Shown: one piece after another, positions 51,218-59,678 of the stretch | Layout of the letters: each line of letters opens with the position of its first letter | How positions within the stretch are numbered: the first letter of the stretch is position 1 | Origin: Chthonomonas sp. UBA2017 | Lineage (GTDB): Bacteria > Armatimonadota > Fimbriimonadia > Fimbriimonadales > Fimbriimonadaceae | Assembly (NCBI GenBank): GCA_002335425.1 | Contig: DDCB01000015.1 | Location: 20,174-84,173, forward strand | Direction of reading: 5' to 3' | Length of the DNA: 64,000 nt | Notes under the pieces: model-generated | Seen by the model: only the letters and a program-made list of their open reading frames with translations | Databases searched by the model: none | Told to the model about the DNA's origin: nothing | Made by a program: the position numbers and the translations under genes

Positions 51218-52977
51218 GGCCGCAGATATCGGCGGACAATCTGACTCGCTAAAGGAGCCGCGACGTCTCCTCCGTGCCCGGCATTTTCCACCACCACCGC
51301 CAGCGCAATTTTGGGATCATCAAGCGGAGCCACTCCGACGAACCAAGAGTGGGTCTCTTTGTCGCGCCGGTTTTCGGCGCTCCCGGTCTTCCCGCCCCAT
51401 CGGAGTCCGGGAATCTTGGCTTTGCCCGCGGTGCCAAAGTCCACAACGCTTGCCATCGCCCCTTCGAGGCTGTCCCAAAACGAAGCCGGCAGATCGATGC
51501 GGTGAAGAATCTCGGGCTGCATCCGGCGGCCTTTCTCGGTCGGATTGGCCGGAACCCAGGCCCGGACCAAGTGAGGTCGATAGGCGGTGCCCCGGTTGGC
51601 CACGAGCATCGCCAAGGTCGCCATCTGGATGGGAGTCGTCGAAATCTCCCCCTGTCCTACTGAGAAGTTGACGGTGTCGCCGGTGTACCACTTGGGCGGG
51701 TCGCGCCAGCGTCGGATCCATTCGTCCGTCGGGACGATGCCGCGCTGCTCGCCGATCAAGTCGATGCCGGTGCGCTGCCCGAGTCCGAGCACGTCGCAGG
51801 CGGACCGGAGCCCTTCGACCCCTGCTCGGACCCCAAGATCGGCAAAATAGGCGTTGCACGACTTGGCAAAGGCGGTGTTAAAGCTCACGTCGCCATGCCG
51901 ACCTAAGCATCGGAACTTGCGGTTTCCGACCTCATAGTAGCCCGCGCAGTGGGCGGTCTGTCGGGGTGAAAATTTGCCTTGCATCGCCGCCGCGATCGCG
52001 GTGACGATCTTGAACGTCGAGCCAGGGGCATAAGGTGTCGAGATCGCGCGATTGATCTGCGGCAGGTCTTTGTCTGCCTGGAGCCGCGCAAAGTCCTCGC
52101 GGCTGATGCCGCTCGAAAACAGGTCGGTGTTGTAGCTGGGGGCGCTCACCAGGCAGAGCACCTCGCCGGTGGCGGGATCGAGGGCGACGACCGCCCCACG
52201 CCGTCCTCGCAGCAAGTTCATCGCGGCTTTTTGCAGTCGGATGTCGATGCTGAGGACCATCCTTTCTCCGGGGGTCGCTCGCTCTTCGCCGTAGTTGCGA
52301 ATCGGGCGACCTCGGGCGTCAGTGTCCATGCGGTCCTTGCCGGGCTGGCCCATCAGCTGGGCTTCGTAGACATACTCCAGCCCGACTTTGCCGACGTACT
52401 GGGCGGGCTTCATCCCCTTGGATTCAAGCCGCTTGACGTCCTTTTCGTTCGGGGTCCAAACATAACCCAGCACGTGCGTCAGGCTGTATGTGTCGGGATA
52501 AAAGCGCATCGATTGGCTCTCGACGTCGAGGCCGGGCCACTCCTGGCGCATCTCCGCGATTCGAGAAGCCTGCTGCATGGTGGCGCCCACATAGAGTGGC
52601 GTCGGCAGATAGGGCCGCCAATTCCCTTGATCCAGCTTGTCTTGAAGCTTGGATCGTGAAACCCCCAGCAGCGAGGAGAGTTGGTCGAGGACGTGGGGAT
52701 TTTTCCGAATCTGATTCGGGACGCCGGTGATGACCAAAGCGGGCTTGATTCCAGCGATCATCTTTCCATTTCGGTCGGTCATCAGACCTCGGGGCGCGAG
52801 CCGCTCGACTTCAACCGACCCGTGAATGTCGGCCAGTTCCTGGAGCTCGCTTGCAGCGGCTACTTGCAAGTACCAAAGGCGCAGAAGGCAGGCCACAAAG
52901 AAGAGTCCCAAGGCGACCGGGAAAATCAGAACTCGAAAGCTCCATTGGATTTGCCGCTCGGTGTGAATGACCGACAT
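51124..52977 (-). CDS. mrdA: penicillin-binding protein 2 (elongation transpeptidase)
   Basis: A 617-aa class B PBP. An N-terminal membrane helix, pedestal and transpeptidase domain with PGSTFKI (nucleophile), AKSCNAYF (SxN) and WGGKTGS. The overall pattern (RGLMTDRNGK pedestal motif, 600+ aa) fits PBP2/MrdA of the elongasome. It lies 2 nt after the PBP1A gene on the same strand, so the two are co-transcribed. No rodA or mreBCD is nearby. The 3' end overlaps the O-antigen-ligase-like gene tail to tail. Confidence 0.9.
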   Translation of the reverse strand: MSVIHTERQIQWSFRVLIFPVALGLFFVACLLRLWYLQVAAASELQELADIHGSVEVERLAPRGLMTDRNGKMIAGIKPALVITGVPNQIRKNPHVLDQLSSLLGVSRSKLQDKLDQGNWRPYLPTPLYVGATMQQASRIAEMRQEWPGLDVESQSMRFYPDTYSLTHVLGYVWTPNEKDVKRLESKGMKPAQYVGKVGLEYVYEAQLMGQPGKDRMDTDARGRPIRNYGEERATPGERMVLSIDIRLQKAAMNLLRGRRGAVVALDPATGEVLCLVSAPSYNTDLFSSGISREDFARLQADKDLPQINRAISTPYAPGSTFKIVTAIAAAMQGKFSPRQTAHCAGYYEVGNRKFRCLGRHGDVSFNTAFAKSCNAYFADLGVRAGVEGLRSACDVLGLGQRTGIDLIGEQRGIVPTDEWIRRWRDPPKWYTGDTVNFSVGQGEISTTPIQMATLAMLVANRGTAYRPHLVRAWVPANPTEKGRRMQPEILHRIDLPASFWDSLEGAMASVVDFGTAGKAKIPGLRWGGKTGSAENRRDKETHSWFVGVAPLDDPKIALAVVVENAGHGGDVAAPLASQIVRRYLRPQGVEVELSSIASSRPAASASAAREGASSSR

Positions 52978-52979
52978 CG

Positions 52980-55196
52980 TTAGGGTCCCTGACGTGTGCC
53001 CGTGGATGACTCAGAAGGTCCCCCGCCGGTCGTCGAAGTGCTCGTGGGAGGAGTGTTCGGCTCTGTTCCGCCGGTGCTCGCAGGGTCGGGCGGCGGAGTT
53101 TTCGGACGATCGTCGGGCTGTGGATTTTCCGGCAACCGGGGCGCAGGCTCCAGCGGCGGTAACGTCCATTCATCGTCCGGCGTCGCCGGGGCGCTTCGGT
53201 CGGGAAGCTCCCGAGCAGGAGGGTCTTCCACTGGAGTCTCGGGCTGAATCGCGGTGGCCCGACCGATCTCCTTGATGGTCCGAGATTTCTCGCCGAGCTT
53301 CTCTTGCGAGAACTTCATGACCTGAGTCCACATCTGGATCGTGTAGGTCCCGCCGTAGACCCCCGGCATCTCGTCATAAACCCACCGATTGCCGCTTCGC
53401 CGCTCGCTGGCGATCCAACCGACGCCGACCAGGGTGTCGGTGTAGCCGATGAACCAGGCGTCTCGGTTTTCGCTGGTCGTGCCGGTTTTGCCCCGTGCAT
53501 TCACCACGCCTCGAGCGCGAGTCGCCGTCCCGCTGGTCACCACACTCCGAAGGAGCGCGTCCATTTCCGTCGCTCTCTCCTCACTCATGACGCCCCGCCT
53601 GATGAGCGGTTGATTATCGATGACGAGGCTTCCGTCCGGCCCATAAACCCTTCGGACGCCAAACGGAGTTGCCCGATCGCCGTGCAGCTGAAAGACGCTG
53701 TACCCTTGAGCCAGCTCCATCGGTGTCACCTCTTCGGAGCCGAGCACCATCGGCAACACCGGGTCCAGGCGGGACGTGAATCCAAAGGTGCTCTGACAAA
53801 AACTCACGGCGTTGTCCGGGCCGATTTTTTCGATCACCCGGACAGCGGGGACGTTGAGCGACATGGCGAGGGCCGTTCGCACACTCACCATGCCACCAAA
53901 TCGCCCGGAGCTGTTTTTCGGACTCCAGACCTTGCCCGTTCCCGGGTCCGTCACGGAGAACTTCGCGTTTGATAGCGAGTCTTGCGGGCTCAGCTCGCCC
54001 ATCTCAAAGGCCGCTGCGTAAACAAAGGGTTTGAACGACGACCCGGGTTGCCGTCGCCCTTGGTAGGCCACATTGAATTGGTTTCGGTCGTAGTTAACGC
54101 CTCCGACCATCGCCAGAATCCGGCCATCTCGGTCGGTCAGCAGGAAAGCCCCGGTGGTGATTCCTGCTCGTCGGTTTCGGCGAACGAGCGACCGCACTGC
54201 GTCCTCAGCATTTTCTTGCATTCGAAGGTTGAGGGTTGTCTCGATGCGATAACCGCCGCGACTGATATCGACATCCGGAAGCTGGGCCTGAATCTGGTCG
54301 AGGACGTAGTCAACAAAGTAGGGCGCGATCTTTGTGCCCGCGGCGGTCTGGGCCGGTCGGGAGGCTCGAAGCTTGAGCGGATCGTTGATCGCCTTTTGGT
54401 ACTCAGCGTCGGTGATCATCTTCTCTTCGCGCATGATCCCGAGCACGATGTTGCGGTTCTGGAGAGCCTTTTCTTTGTTGCTGAACGGGTTCTCCTGGCT
54501 GGGGCGACGGACACAACGAGCCAACGTCGCCGCTTCGCTTGCCGTCAGTTGGTCGAGCGATTTGCCGAAGTACACCCGAGCCGCGGCTTGAATCCCATAC
54601 GCCCCCGAACCGTAAAAAACTTGGTTAAGGTAGAGCTCCAAGATCTGATCCTTCGTGAGCTTGCGCTCCATCATGACGGCGAGGGCCATGTCTTGGACCT
54701 TGCGTTGGTAGGTGCGCTCGCCTTCGGAGTAGACCCGTTTGGCGATCTGCATCGTGAGCGTACTTCCACCTTGGCTCAGCCGCCCTTCGCGCGCATTGGT
54801 GAAAAGGACGCGGCCAATCGCCCAATAATCGATGCCGCTATGCCCATAAAAGCGCTTATCTTCGGCGGCCAAGGTCGCGTCGCGGACGACCTGAGGAACC
54901 TCTTCGATCCGGACCGGGTCCCGATTCTCGGCGGCCATGCGAAAGAGCTCCTTGCCGTCGCTGCTCAGGATGACCGTCGGCTCAATCTCCAAGCTCGACA
55001 TGATCTCGGGCAGATTGGTGACCATCCCGGAGGCCTTGTTGAGCGACTCCTTCCAAAGCAGCGAGACCCAGATCACGCCGCCACTCAGAGCCAAAAAGAC
55101 CAGCAACAATGAGATCTTGATGCCCTTTCGGACCCGAGCTCGCCGACTCACATGCTTCGGCGCGGGCTTTCGAGAAGTGGACGAAGAAACAGCCAC
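52980..55196 (-). CDS. class A penicillin-binding protein (PBP1A-like)
   Basis: A 738-aa bifunctional murein synthase. After a transmembrane helix comes the GT51 glycosyltransferase domain (catalytic Glu in AAEDKRFYGHSGID; GGSTLTMQIAK) and a transpeptidase domain with PGSSFKPF, SLNVPA and GKTGTTS. The last 110 residues are Pro/Ser/Thr-rich and end without a fold, a typical linker or periplasmic tail. GTG start; a perfect 6-bp inverted repeat overlaps the start region. Forms an operon with mrdA. Confidence 0.92.
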   Translation of the reverse strand: MAVSSSTSRKPAPKHVSRRARVRKGIKISLLLVFLALSGGVIWVSLLWKESLNKASGMVTNLPEIMSSLEIEPTVILSSDGKELFRMAAENRDPVRIEEVPQVVRDATLAAEDKRFYGHSGIDYWAIGRVLFTNAREGRLSQGGSTLTMQIAKRVYSEGERTYQRKVQDMALAVMMERKLTKDQILELYLNQVFYGSGAYGIQAAARVYFGKSLDQLTASEAATLARCVRRPSQENPFSNKEKALQNRNIVLGIMREEKMITDAEYQKAINDPLKLRASRPAQTAAGTKIAPYFVDYVLDQIQAQLPDVDISRGGYRIETTLNLRMQENAEDAVRSLVRRNRRAGITTGAFLLTDRDGRILAMVGGVNYDRNQFNVAYQGRRQPGSSFKPFVYAAAFEMGELSPQDSLSNAKFSVTDPGTGKVWSPKNSSGRFGGMVSVRTALAMSLNVPAVRVIEKIGPDNAVSFCQSTFGFTSRLDPVLPMVLGSEEVTPMELAQGYSVFQLHGDRATPFGVRRVYGPDGSLVIDNQPLIRRGVMSEERATEMDALLRSVVTSGTATRARGVVNARGKTGTTSENRDAWFIGYTDTLVGVGWIASERRSGNRWVYDEMPGVYGGTYTIQMWTQVMKFSQEKLGEKSRTIKEIGRATAIQPETPVEDPPARELPDRSAPATPDDEWTLPPLEPAPRLPENPQPDDRPKTPPPDPASTGGTEPNTPPTSTSTTGGGPSESSTGTRQGP

Positions 55197-55214
55197 AGAC
55201 TTATCAAAAGTCTA
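55197..55214 (-). promoter_or_regulatory. inverted repeat over the PBP1A -10 region
   Basis: AGACTT (55197-55202) and AAGTCT (55208-55213) form a perfect inverted repeat with a 5-nt centre. The minus-strand -10 candidate TAGACT (55209-55214) lies in one arm, immediately before the GTG start. Could be an operator or an initiation-region hairpin. Confidence 0.4.
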
Positions 55215-55259
55215 GCATACGCTTGAGTTCCCGAGACGCCCAAGACAGGACCACTTGGC

Positions 55260-56315
55260 CTACTTCGTCACGATCCGGGCGAGTCGCTCTAACTCTTCGC
55301 GTTCGACTTCTCCCAAGAAGATGAGCTGGAACCCGTCGCGTTGAACAGTCAGGACGTTCATGCGGTCGCGAACCAAGCCTTGAATCCGGCCACGGTCGAG
55401 CGGCTCGTCGAAGATGAAGAGAGAGACCCGTCCTTCATCAAAGCCGTACACCTGGTGGATGCCTTTTCTTCCACCCAGATCGATCGGCCGAACGCTGAAG
55501 AGGCGCGGGTTCCCGGGTTCTTCGGGGATTCGAAACGGCGGGATATTGAGTCGCCTCGACATTTGGAACAGCCGATCTCGTTGGCTCACGATCTTGGCGC
55601 CGCGACGGTCGATCTTGAAGTCGTCGTTCTGGATCCGAGGTTCGTAATTGACCCGCGTGAATTCAAAGGAGCCCAGGGAGGCCCCCAAAGGGTCCCTGAG
55701 GTCCCGCTTCAGAATCATCCCGTTGTCGGGATCGACCCACATCGTCTGAAGCACGTTGCCTCGTCGATCGACGAACGTGAGCTTCGTCGTCTCAAGTCCC
55801 GCGACTCTTCCGCCAGGCTCCCGCCGAAGGTTCAGCATCCCGTTTTGAAAGCCTTTGAAGCTCATGCGGAGTCGCTGCATGCCCTCGCGAAGCCGAGACG
55901 GGCTCGACTCGATCTCGTTGCGCTCCGGGAAGAATTGAAGGCGTTGCTCTCGGTCTTCAATGATGATCGTGCCCGCATTCGGCGAACCCGGGGCGACTTC
56001 AGTGCGCTGCCTCAGGCCATCGCGGACGATGTATTCGGTCTGCCGAATCCGCTGACCTTCTTCACGAAACTCGACCGTGCGAGTGCCGGAATAGCGCAAG
56101 CGGCCCTGGGCCTCCAAAACGCGACGTAAGAGGGGGTCTTGAATCTCCTTGCCGAGCTCAGGCCCTCCCATGCGCCCGGGGCCGCCTCCAGGACCACGAC
56201 CGCCCATCGGCGGCCCGCCCTCGCGACGAGGAGGATTCTGAGCCGAGCTGAAGCTCGCCAGTAGCAGCAGTCCGACGCCCAGGATTAGAGCGATTCGAGG
56301 TCGACTTCGCTCCAT
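55260..56315 (-). CDS. RseB/MucB-like sigma-factor regulatory protein
   Basis: A 351-aa exported protein. A signal peptide (residues 1-25) is followed by a Gly/Arg-rich linker (GGRGPGGGPGRMGG), a LolA/MucB-like beta domain (about 60-230) and a small C-terminal domain with GRVSLFIFDEP. The two-domain layout and the position after an ECF sigma factor and its anti-sigma gene match RseB, the periplasmic modulator that protects anti-sigma RseA from proteolysis. Its start overlaps the anti-sigma gene by 31 nt. Confidence 0.8.
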   Translation of the reverse strand: MERSRPRIALILGVGLLLLASFSSAQNPPRREGGPPMGGRGPGGGPGRMGGPELGKEIQDPLLRRVLEAQGRLRYSGTRTVEFREEGQRIRQTEYIVRDGLRQRTEVAPGSPNAGTIIIEDREQRLQFFPERNEIESSPSRLREGMQRLRMSFKGFQNGMLNLRREPGGRVAGLETTKLTFVDRRGNVLQTMWVDPDNGMILKRDLRDPLGASLGSFEFTRVNYEPRIQNDDFKIDRRGAKIVSQRDRLFQMSRRLNIPPFRIPEEPGNPRLFSVRPIDLGGRKGIHQVYGFDEGRVSLFIFDEPLDRGRIQGLVRDRMNVLTVQRDGFQLIFLGEVEREELERLARIVTK

Positions 56316-56764
56316 TGGAACTCCTCCGTGGCGGTGTTGGACCCCGAAGCACTCGACTTCGAAGGGGCCGAAAATTCAATTTGGCTCATGCCTTCTTGGT
56401 GGGCGGCAATCAACGCAGCTTCGACGCTCGGAGCCACTTGAGGGCTCGGTGCGGGCGAAGTGAGCCCGGCGCGATGTTGCCAGATGAGCACCAACGCGAT
56501 GGACGAAGCCACACCCAAAGCGAGCGAGCCGCCGGTGAGCCACTTCCAAAGCCGGCGTGGGCGGGCCGACGCCGCCGGAGCCAAAGCTCGTAGCTGTTCG
56601 TTGAGCGAGCTTCGCCAAGCGAGGCTCGGCGTCTCCTCGGGCAGACTCTTGAGGCACGACGGGACCGCTTGCTCCTGGGCCAACTCCGCGTCCAGCCAAG
56701 CCTCTTCGGCCGGGGTCAGGGGTTGGTCATTTGCGATCTTGCGCAAAAGGTCGTGGCGGTTCAT
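56285..56764 (-). CDS. anti-sigma factor (RseA-like, single transmembrane)
   Basis: A 159-aa bitopic protein: N-terminal cytoplasmic region with a helical sigma-binding segment (LLRKIANDQPLTPAEEAWLDAEL), one transmembrane helix (about 80-100) and an Ala/Pro/Ser-rich extracytoplasmic tail. Its ATG overlaps the sigma gene stop (ATGA) and its 3' end overlaps the RseB-like gene, so the three products are probably made in fixed proportion. Confidence 0.82.
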   Translation of the reverse strand: MNRHDLLRKIANDQPLTPAEEAWLDAELAQEQAVPSCLKSLPEETPSLAWRSSLNEQLRALAPAASARPRRLWKWLTGGSLALGVASSIALVLIWQHRAGLTSPAPSPQVAPSVEAALIAAHQEGMSQIEFSAPSKSSASGSNTATEEFQWSEVDLESL

Positions 56765-57387
56765 GCTCGTCGTTCTCCGTTCCAATATCGATTCAAATGT
56801 TCTTGCAAAGCGTTTCGGGCTAAAAAGAGTCGGCTCTTGACCGTGCCGACGGGGATGTCCAGGGCTTGGGCGATCTCGTCGTACCCCATGTCCTCGCGGT
56901 CGTGCAGGATCAAGACACTCCGGAGCTTTTCGCTCATCGCGTTCAGGCCTGCTTCGATCACGGACGCCAATTCTTGGTCCAAGGCGACGGCCTCGGGGTT
57001 CCAGCGGTCATCGGCGAATTCCAACGCGGGCTCGTCCGCCGTTCCTTCAAGAGTAATCTCTTCGGCACTCCTCTCGACCTTTCGGGCTCGATCTACGCAT
57101 AAGTTATACGCAATTCGAAAGAGCCAGGTTCGAAGCGAAGACCGACCGTCGAACCTCTCGAACGCCTGATAGGCCCGGATAAAAACTTCCTGGGTGATAT
57201 CTTGCGCCTCTTCGGCGTTGCGCACCATTCGGCGAACGAACCCCATCACCCGAGCTTGGTACAGGTCGATAATCTTGCCAAAGGCGTCGAAGTTTTGCCT
57301 TCGACACTGCTCAATCAGGGCCTGTTCGCTCGCGGATTCGAAGCGTTGGTTCGCGGACAATCGGGTCACTCCAGTGAAGGTGCTCAT
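56761..57387 (-). CDS. ECF RNA polymerase sigma factor (sigma-E/SigW-like)
   Basis: A 208-aa extracytoplasmic-function sigma factor with regions 2 (FVRRMVRNAEEAQDITQEVF, LRTWLFRIAYN) and 4 (LHDREDMGYDEIAQALDIP, VGTVKSRLFLAR). The start at 57387 has AGGAG 9 nt upstream; a longer frame upstream is not supported. With the anti-sigma and RseB-like genes it forms a cell-envelope stress module. The upstream promoter (57412-57436) resembles ECF-type promoters, so autoregulation is likely. Confidence 0.93.
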   Translation of the reverse strand: MSTFTGVTRLSANQRFESASEQALIEQCRRQNFDAFGKIIDLYQARVMGFVRRMVRNAEEAQDITQEVFIRAYQAFERFDGRSSLRTWLFRIAYNLCVDRARKVERSAEEITLEGTADEPALEFADDRWNPEAVALDQELASVIEAGLNAMSEKLRSVLILHDREDMGYDEIAQALDIPVGTVKSRLFLARNALQEHLNRYWNGERRA

Positions 57388-57411
57388 CGGACTCGGCTCC
57401 TGTCCAGTCCT

Positions 57412-57436
57412 GACGAAGAAAGGCGTCAAAGGTTCA
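57412..57436 (-). promoter_or_regulatory. ECF-type promoter of the sigma/anti-sigma/RseB operon
   Basis: On the minus strand TGAACC (57431-57436) and CGTC (57412-57415) are 15 bp apart, close to the ECF consensus (GAAC-type -35, CGTC-type -10). It predicts a leader of about 17 nt before the sigma ATG. Confidence 0.55.
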
Positions 57437-57522
57437 CCGCGAGTTTACCGGTTTGCCAAAACTGCTCCAGCCCAGCTCGCGAGAACGAATCGCTCGCCCT
57501 CAAGGATCGTCTAAGGAAGCGT

Positions 57523-57975
57523 ATGCAACAGTCAAAGAGAGTGAGTTGGATCGGGGCGCTCGCCGGTTTTGGGTTGGTCACGCTCGTGTTTATGCCGGTC
57601 GTGGCCCGGACGCAATACACGACCAGTCTCGAAGAGCGCGTTCGCCTTCTTGAGCAGCAGACCTCCTTGCTCACGCAACGAGTCGCCAATCTCGAGCGCA
57701 ATTCGGGTGCGGTTGGAAGCGACGGCATTCGTCGCCCCTTCACCGGGATTGGAGAAACTTGGCGAATCACTCAAATTTTGGGCACCGGCGGAACGCTGGA
57801 ACTCGCAAATCGAACTCGTTGGGCGGTTTCGGGGCCGGACATCGACCTGGTCAAGGGCTGGAGAATCGGTGAGATCATCGAGATTCAGACCAACAACAAC
57901 CGGACCTGGCCCTATATGCTGGTGAACACCCAGAAGCGCCAACAAGTCGCCGCGCAGTACACCGGAACGCGCTAA
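57523..57975 (+). CDS. hypothetical exported/anchored protein with coiled coil
   Basis: A 150-aa protein: N-terminal hydrophobic helix (about 8-28, signal or anchor), a short coiled coil (RVRLLEQQTSLLTQRVANLE, about residues 37-56) and a C-terminal small beta domain (ETWRITQILGTGGTLEL ... PYMLVNTQ). I do not recognise it. Start supported by TAAGGAAGC. It is divergent from the ECF sigma operon and converges with the next gene (4-nt overlap). Confidence 0.7.
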   Translation: MQQSKRVSWIGALAGFGLVTLVFMPVVARTQYTTSLEERVRLLEQQTSLLTQRVANLERNSGAVGSDGIRRPFTGIGETWRITQILGTGGTLELANRTRWAVSGPDIDLVKGWRIGEIIEIQTNNNRTWPYMLVNTQKRQQVAAQYTGTR

Positions 57976-58766
57976 AACCGAATTCGCACGCCCAGTTCGA
58001 GGCTCAGCAGGGGGTTGCGTCGGAGTTCGCCGACAAAGCCCCCGGGCTCATAGAGTCCGAATTGGCTGACCGAAGGGAAGAGGCGAGACGAAAACGGAGC
58101 CCCGAAGGGAAGGGCTGCAACCTGCCCGTACAGCTCGGTTCGAGGAGAAACAGCATAGCGCGCTTCGACCTGGATGCCGAGCCGGAGGCTCGGTTCCGAA
58201 CGCCGAAGCCCTTGCGGCAGTTCGAAAGTGAGGGCGGCCCTCAAATCGGTGGCCCAGGGACCCGCGTTGGCGAATTCTGCGCTCCAGTCGGCTTCGAGCC
58301 ACCACACCGACCGAGACGGGACCTCGATCCGACCGGTCCCCACGGCCGCTGTGCCTCCCACGAGTTTGCCCCATTCGGCTCGAAACCGAAGTTCTCGGGG
58401 ACCCCGGTATTGGAGTTTCGATTGAGGGCGACGCGCTTCGCCCCAGCCCGACCAACCGTAGGCCACTTCGAACGGACCCTGGACCCAAGCGAGCTCCTGC
58501 TGGACTGCATTGAACCGATTGTCTCGGTCTCGCCCCACGGCGTGATGAGCTGACCGCGTCCATCGCAAACGGCTGTTGCCAGAGAGCCTCGCCGACGCCT
58601 GGAGTGTCGTGGAATTCAGGACTCGCCCCCGATAGGGCGCGGTGAGGTGACTCACATCGACTTGAAAACGAAAAGAAGGAAGAGCCCCCTGCGGGGCTCT
58701 TCCTTCTCTCTCGGCTCCTGAAGCCCAAGCCGCGAGCAGGCTGAGCGCAAGACCGAGGTCCACCAT
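57972..58766 (-). CDS. probable outer-membrane beta-barrel protein
   Basis: A 264-aa protein with a hydrophobic N-terminus (signal peptide-like but without N-terminal Lys/Arg) and alternating amphipathic strands rich in Trp, Tyr and Arg, ending in phenylalanine (GVRIRF). That is the pattern of outer-membrane barrels. Function unknown. A perfect terminator-like hairpin lies inside its 5' coding region (58675-58706), so the true start or the completeness of transcription is uncertain. The upstream lipoprotein gene ends 6 nt before its start. Confidence 0.6.
   Translation of the reverse strand: MVDLGLALSLLAAWASGAEREGRAPQGALPSFRFQVDVSHLTAPYRGRVLNSTTLQASARLSGNSRLRWTRSAHHAVGRDRDNRFNAVQQELAWVQGPFEVAYGWSGWGEARRPQSKLQYRGPRELRFRAEWGKLVGGTAAVGTGRIEVPSRSVWWLEADWSAEFANAGPWATDLRAALTFELPQGLRRSEPSLRLGIQVEARYAVSPRTELYGQVAALPFGAPFSSRLFPSVSQFGLYEPGGFVGELRRNPLLSLELGVRIRF
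58675..58706 (-). terminator. terminator-like hairpin inside the barrel gene 5' end
   Basis: GAAGGAAGAGCCCC (58675-58688) and its exact complement (58693-58706) form a 14-bp stem with loop CTGC. On the minus strand TTTTCGTTTTC follows. It lies about 70 nt past the lipoprotein gene stop and roughly 20 codons into the barrel frame. Confidence 0.7.
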
Positions 58767-58772
58767 GATCCG

Positions 58773-59549
58773 TTAGTCTTGGGGAACCGGCAAGATCGAA
58801 ATCTCAATCAGGCTCGGATTTTGGATGAGTTGGTCCGGCGTGCCGGTGTCCATGAACTCGGCCCGTCGCCCGGCGACCGTCGTCGTCATCTCAACGTTGC
58901 CCAGTTGGTGAATGACGCGGAGTGTGGCAATTCGTCCGTTCACTTCGTCGTTGTCAAAGTCCATGCGAACGTTTGTGCCGGTGGTGAGTTGGCCGTTCCC
59001 TGGGATGACGCCCGAGATTCGGCTCGGGAAGCCCATGCGCCCACTGGGGAAGATCTCGGCCGTGAATCGAACCGTCCCGATCGGCAACGAGACGTTCGAG
59101 CCGATCAAGGTGGCGTTTTTCACTTGGAAGGTGTAAACGTCCGGCGGCAAGGCAAGATTGCCGATGAGCGACCCGTCCCGCTCGCATTCGATGCCAAGGC
59201 TGGCGCCGGATTCTCGCGAATTGGCGAATCCGCCCTGGAAGACCTCAAGCTGCGGATCGTCGTTCGCATAGGAGGCGGTCAACAGCGTCGAGCCGTTTCG
59301 GAAAACTCCAAAGTTATCGCCCGCTGCCAAACCGAACGGGGCGAGCGCGGTCAGTTGCGAGCCGCCGAATTCAAAAGTGACATTTTGACCCGCGAGGATG
59401 TTGGCTGCGGTGGTGGCGAAAGCCGACGTGACTTCGCCATTGACCCGGGTCGAAGCTCCGGTTCCGTTGTTGGCATTGCCGCCGCCGCATCCAGCCACCC
59501 AAAGACCCGTCAAGGCGAGCGCCAGCATCATTGTGATTTTCTTGTTCAT
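58773..59549 (-). CDS. hypothetical lipoprotein
   Basis: A 258-aa predicted lipoprotein: signal peptide with lipobox VAGC (Cys21), a Gly/Asn-rich linker, then a beta-rich body with no domain I recognise. The start at 59549 is supported by GGAGG 5 nt upstream; the longer frame begins with an unlikely extension. Same strand and 6 nt from the barrel gene, so a lipoprotein/outer-membrane pair is possible. Confidence 0.75.
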   Translation of the reverse strand: MNKKITMMLALALTGLWVAGCGGGNANNGTGASTRVNGEVTSAFATTAANILAGQNVTFEFGGSQLTALAPFGLAAGDNFGVFRNGSTLLTASYANDDPQLEVFQGGFANSRESGASLGIECERDGSLIGNLALPPDVYTFQVKNATLIGSNVSLPIGTVRFTAEIFPSGRMGFPSRISGVIPGNGQLTTGTNVRMDFDNDEVNGRIATLRVIHQLGNVEMTTTVAGRRAEFMDTGTPDQLIQNPSLIEISILPVPQD

Positions 59550-59631
59550 CGTGTCCTCCAGTTTGCCATTCTTGCCCGTAATTACGCCAGGGTTTAGGTC
59601 ATAGGGCAAAATCAATCTCGGAAATAAGACG

Positions 59632-59672
59632 ACGCGGCGAGTGAAAAGGGACGACCTTCTCGCTCGCCGCGT
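59632..59672 (-). terminator. hairpin after the EF-G-like gene
   Basis: ACGCGGCGAG (59632-59641) pairs with CTCGCCGCGT (59663-59672); an inner GAAAAGG/CCTTCTC helix extends it. T-run is weak on the minus strand. Confidence 0.5.
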
Positions 59673-59678
59673 TCGGGC

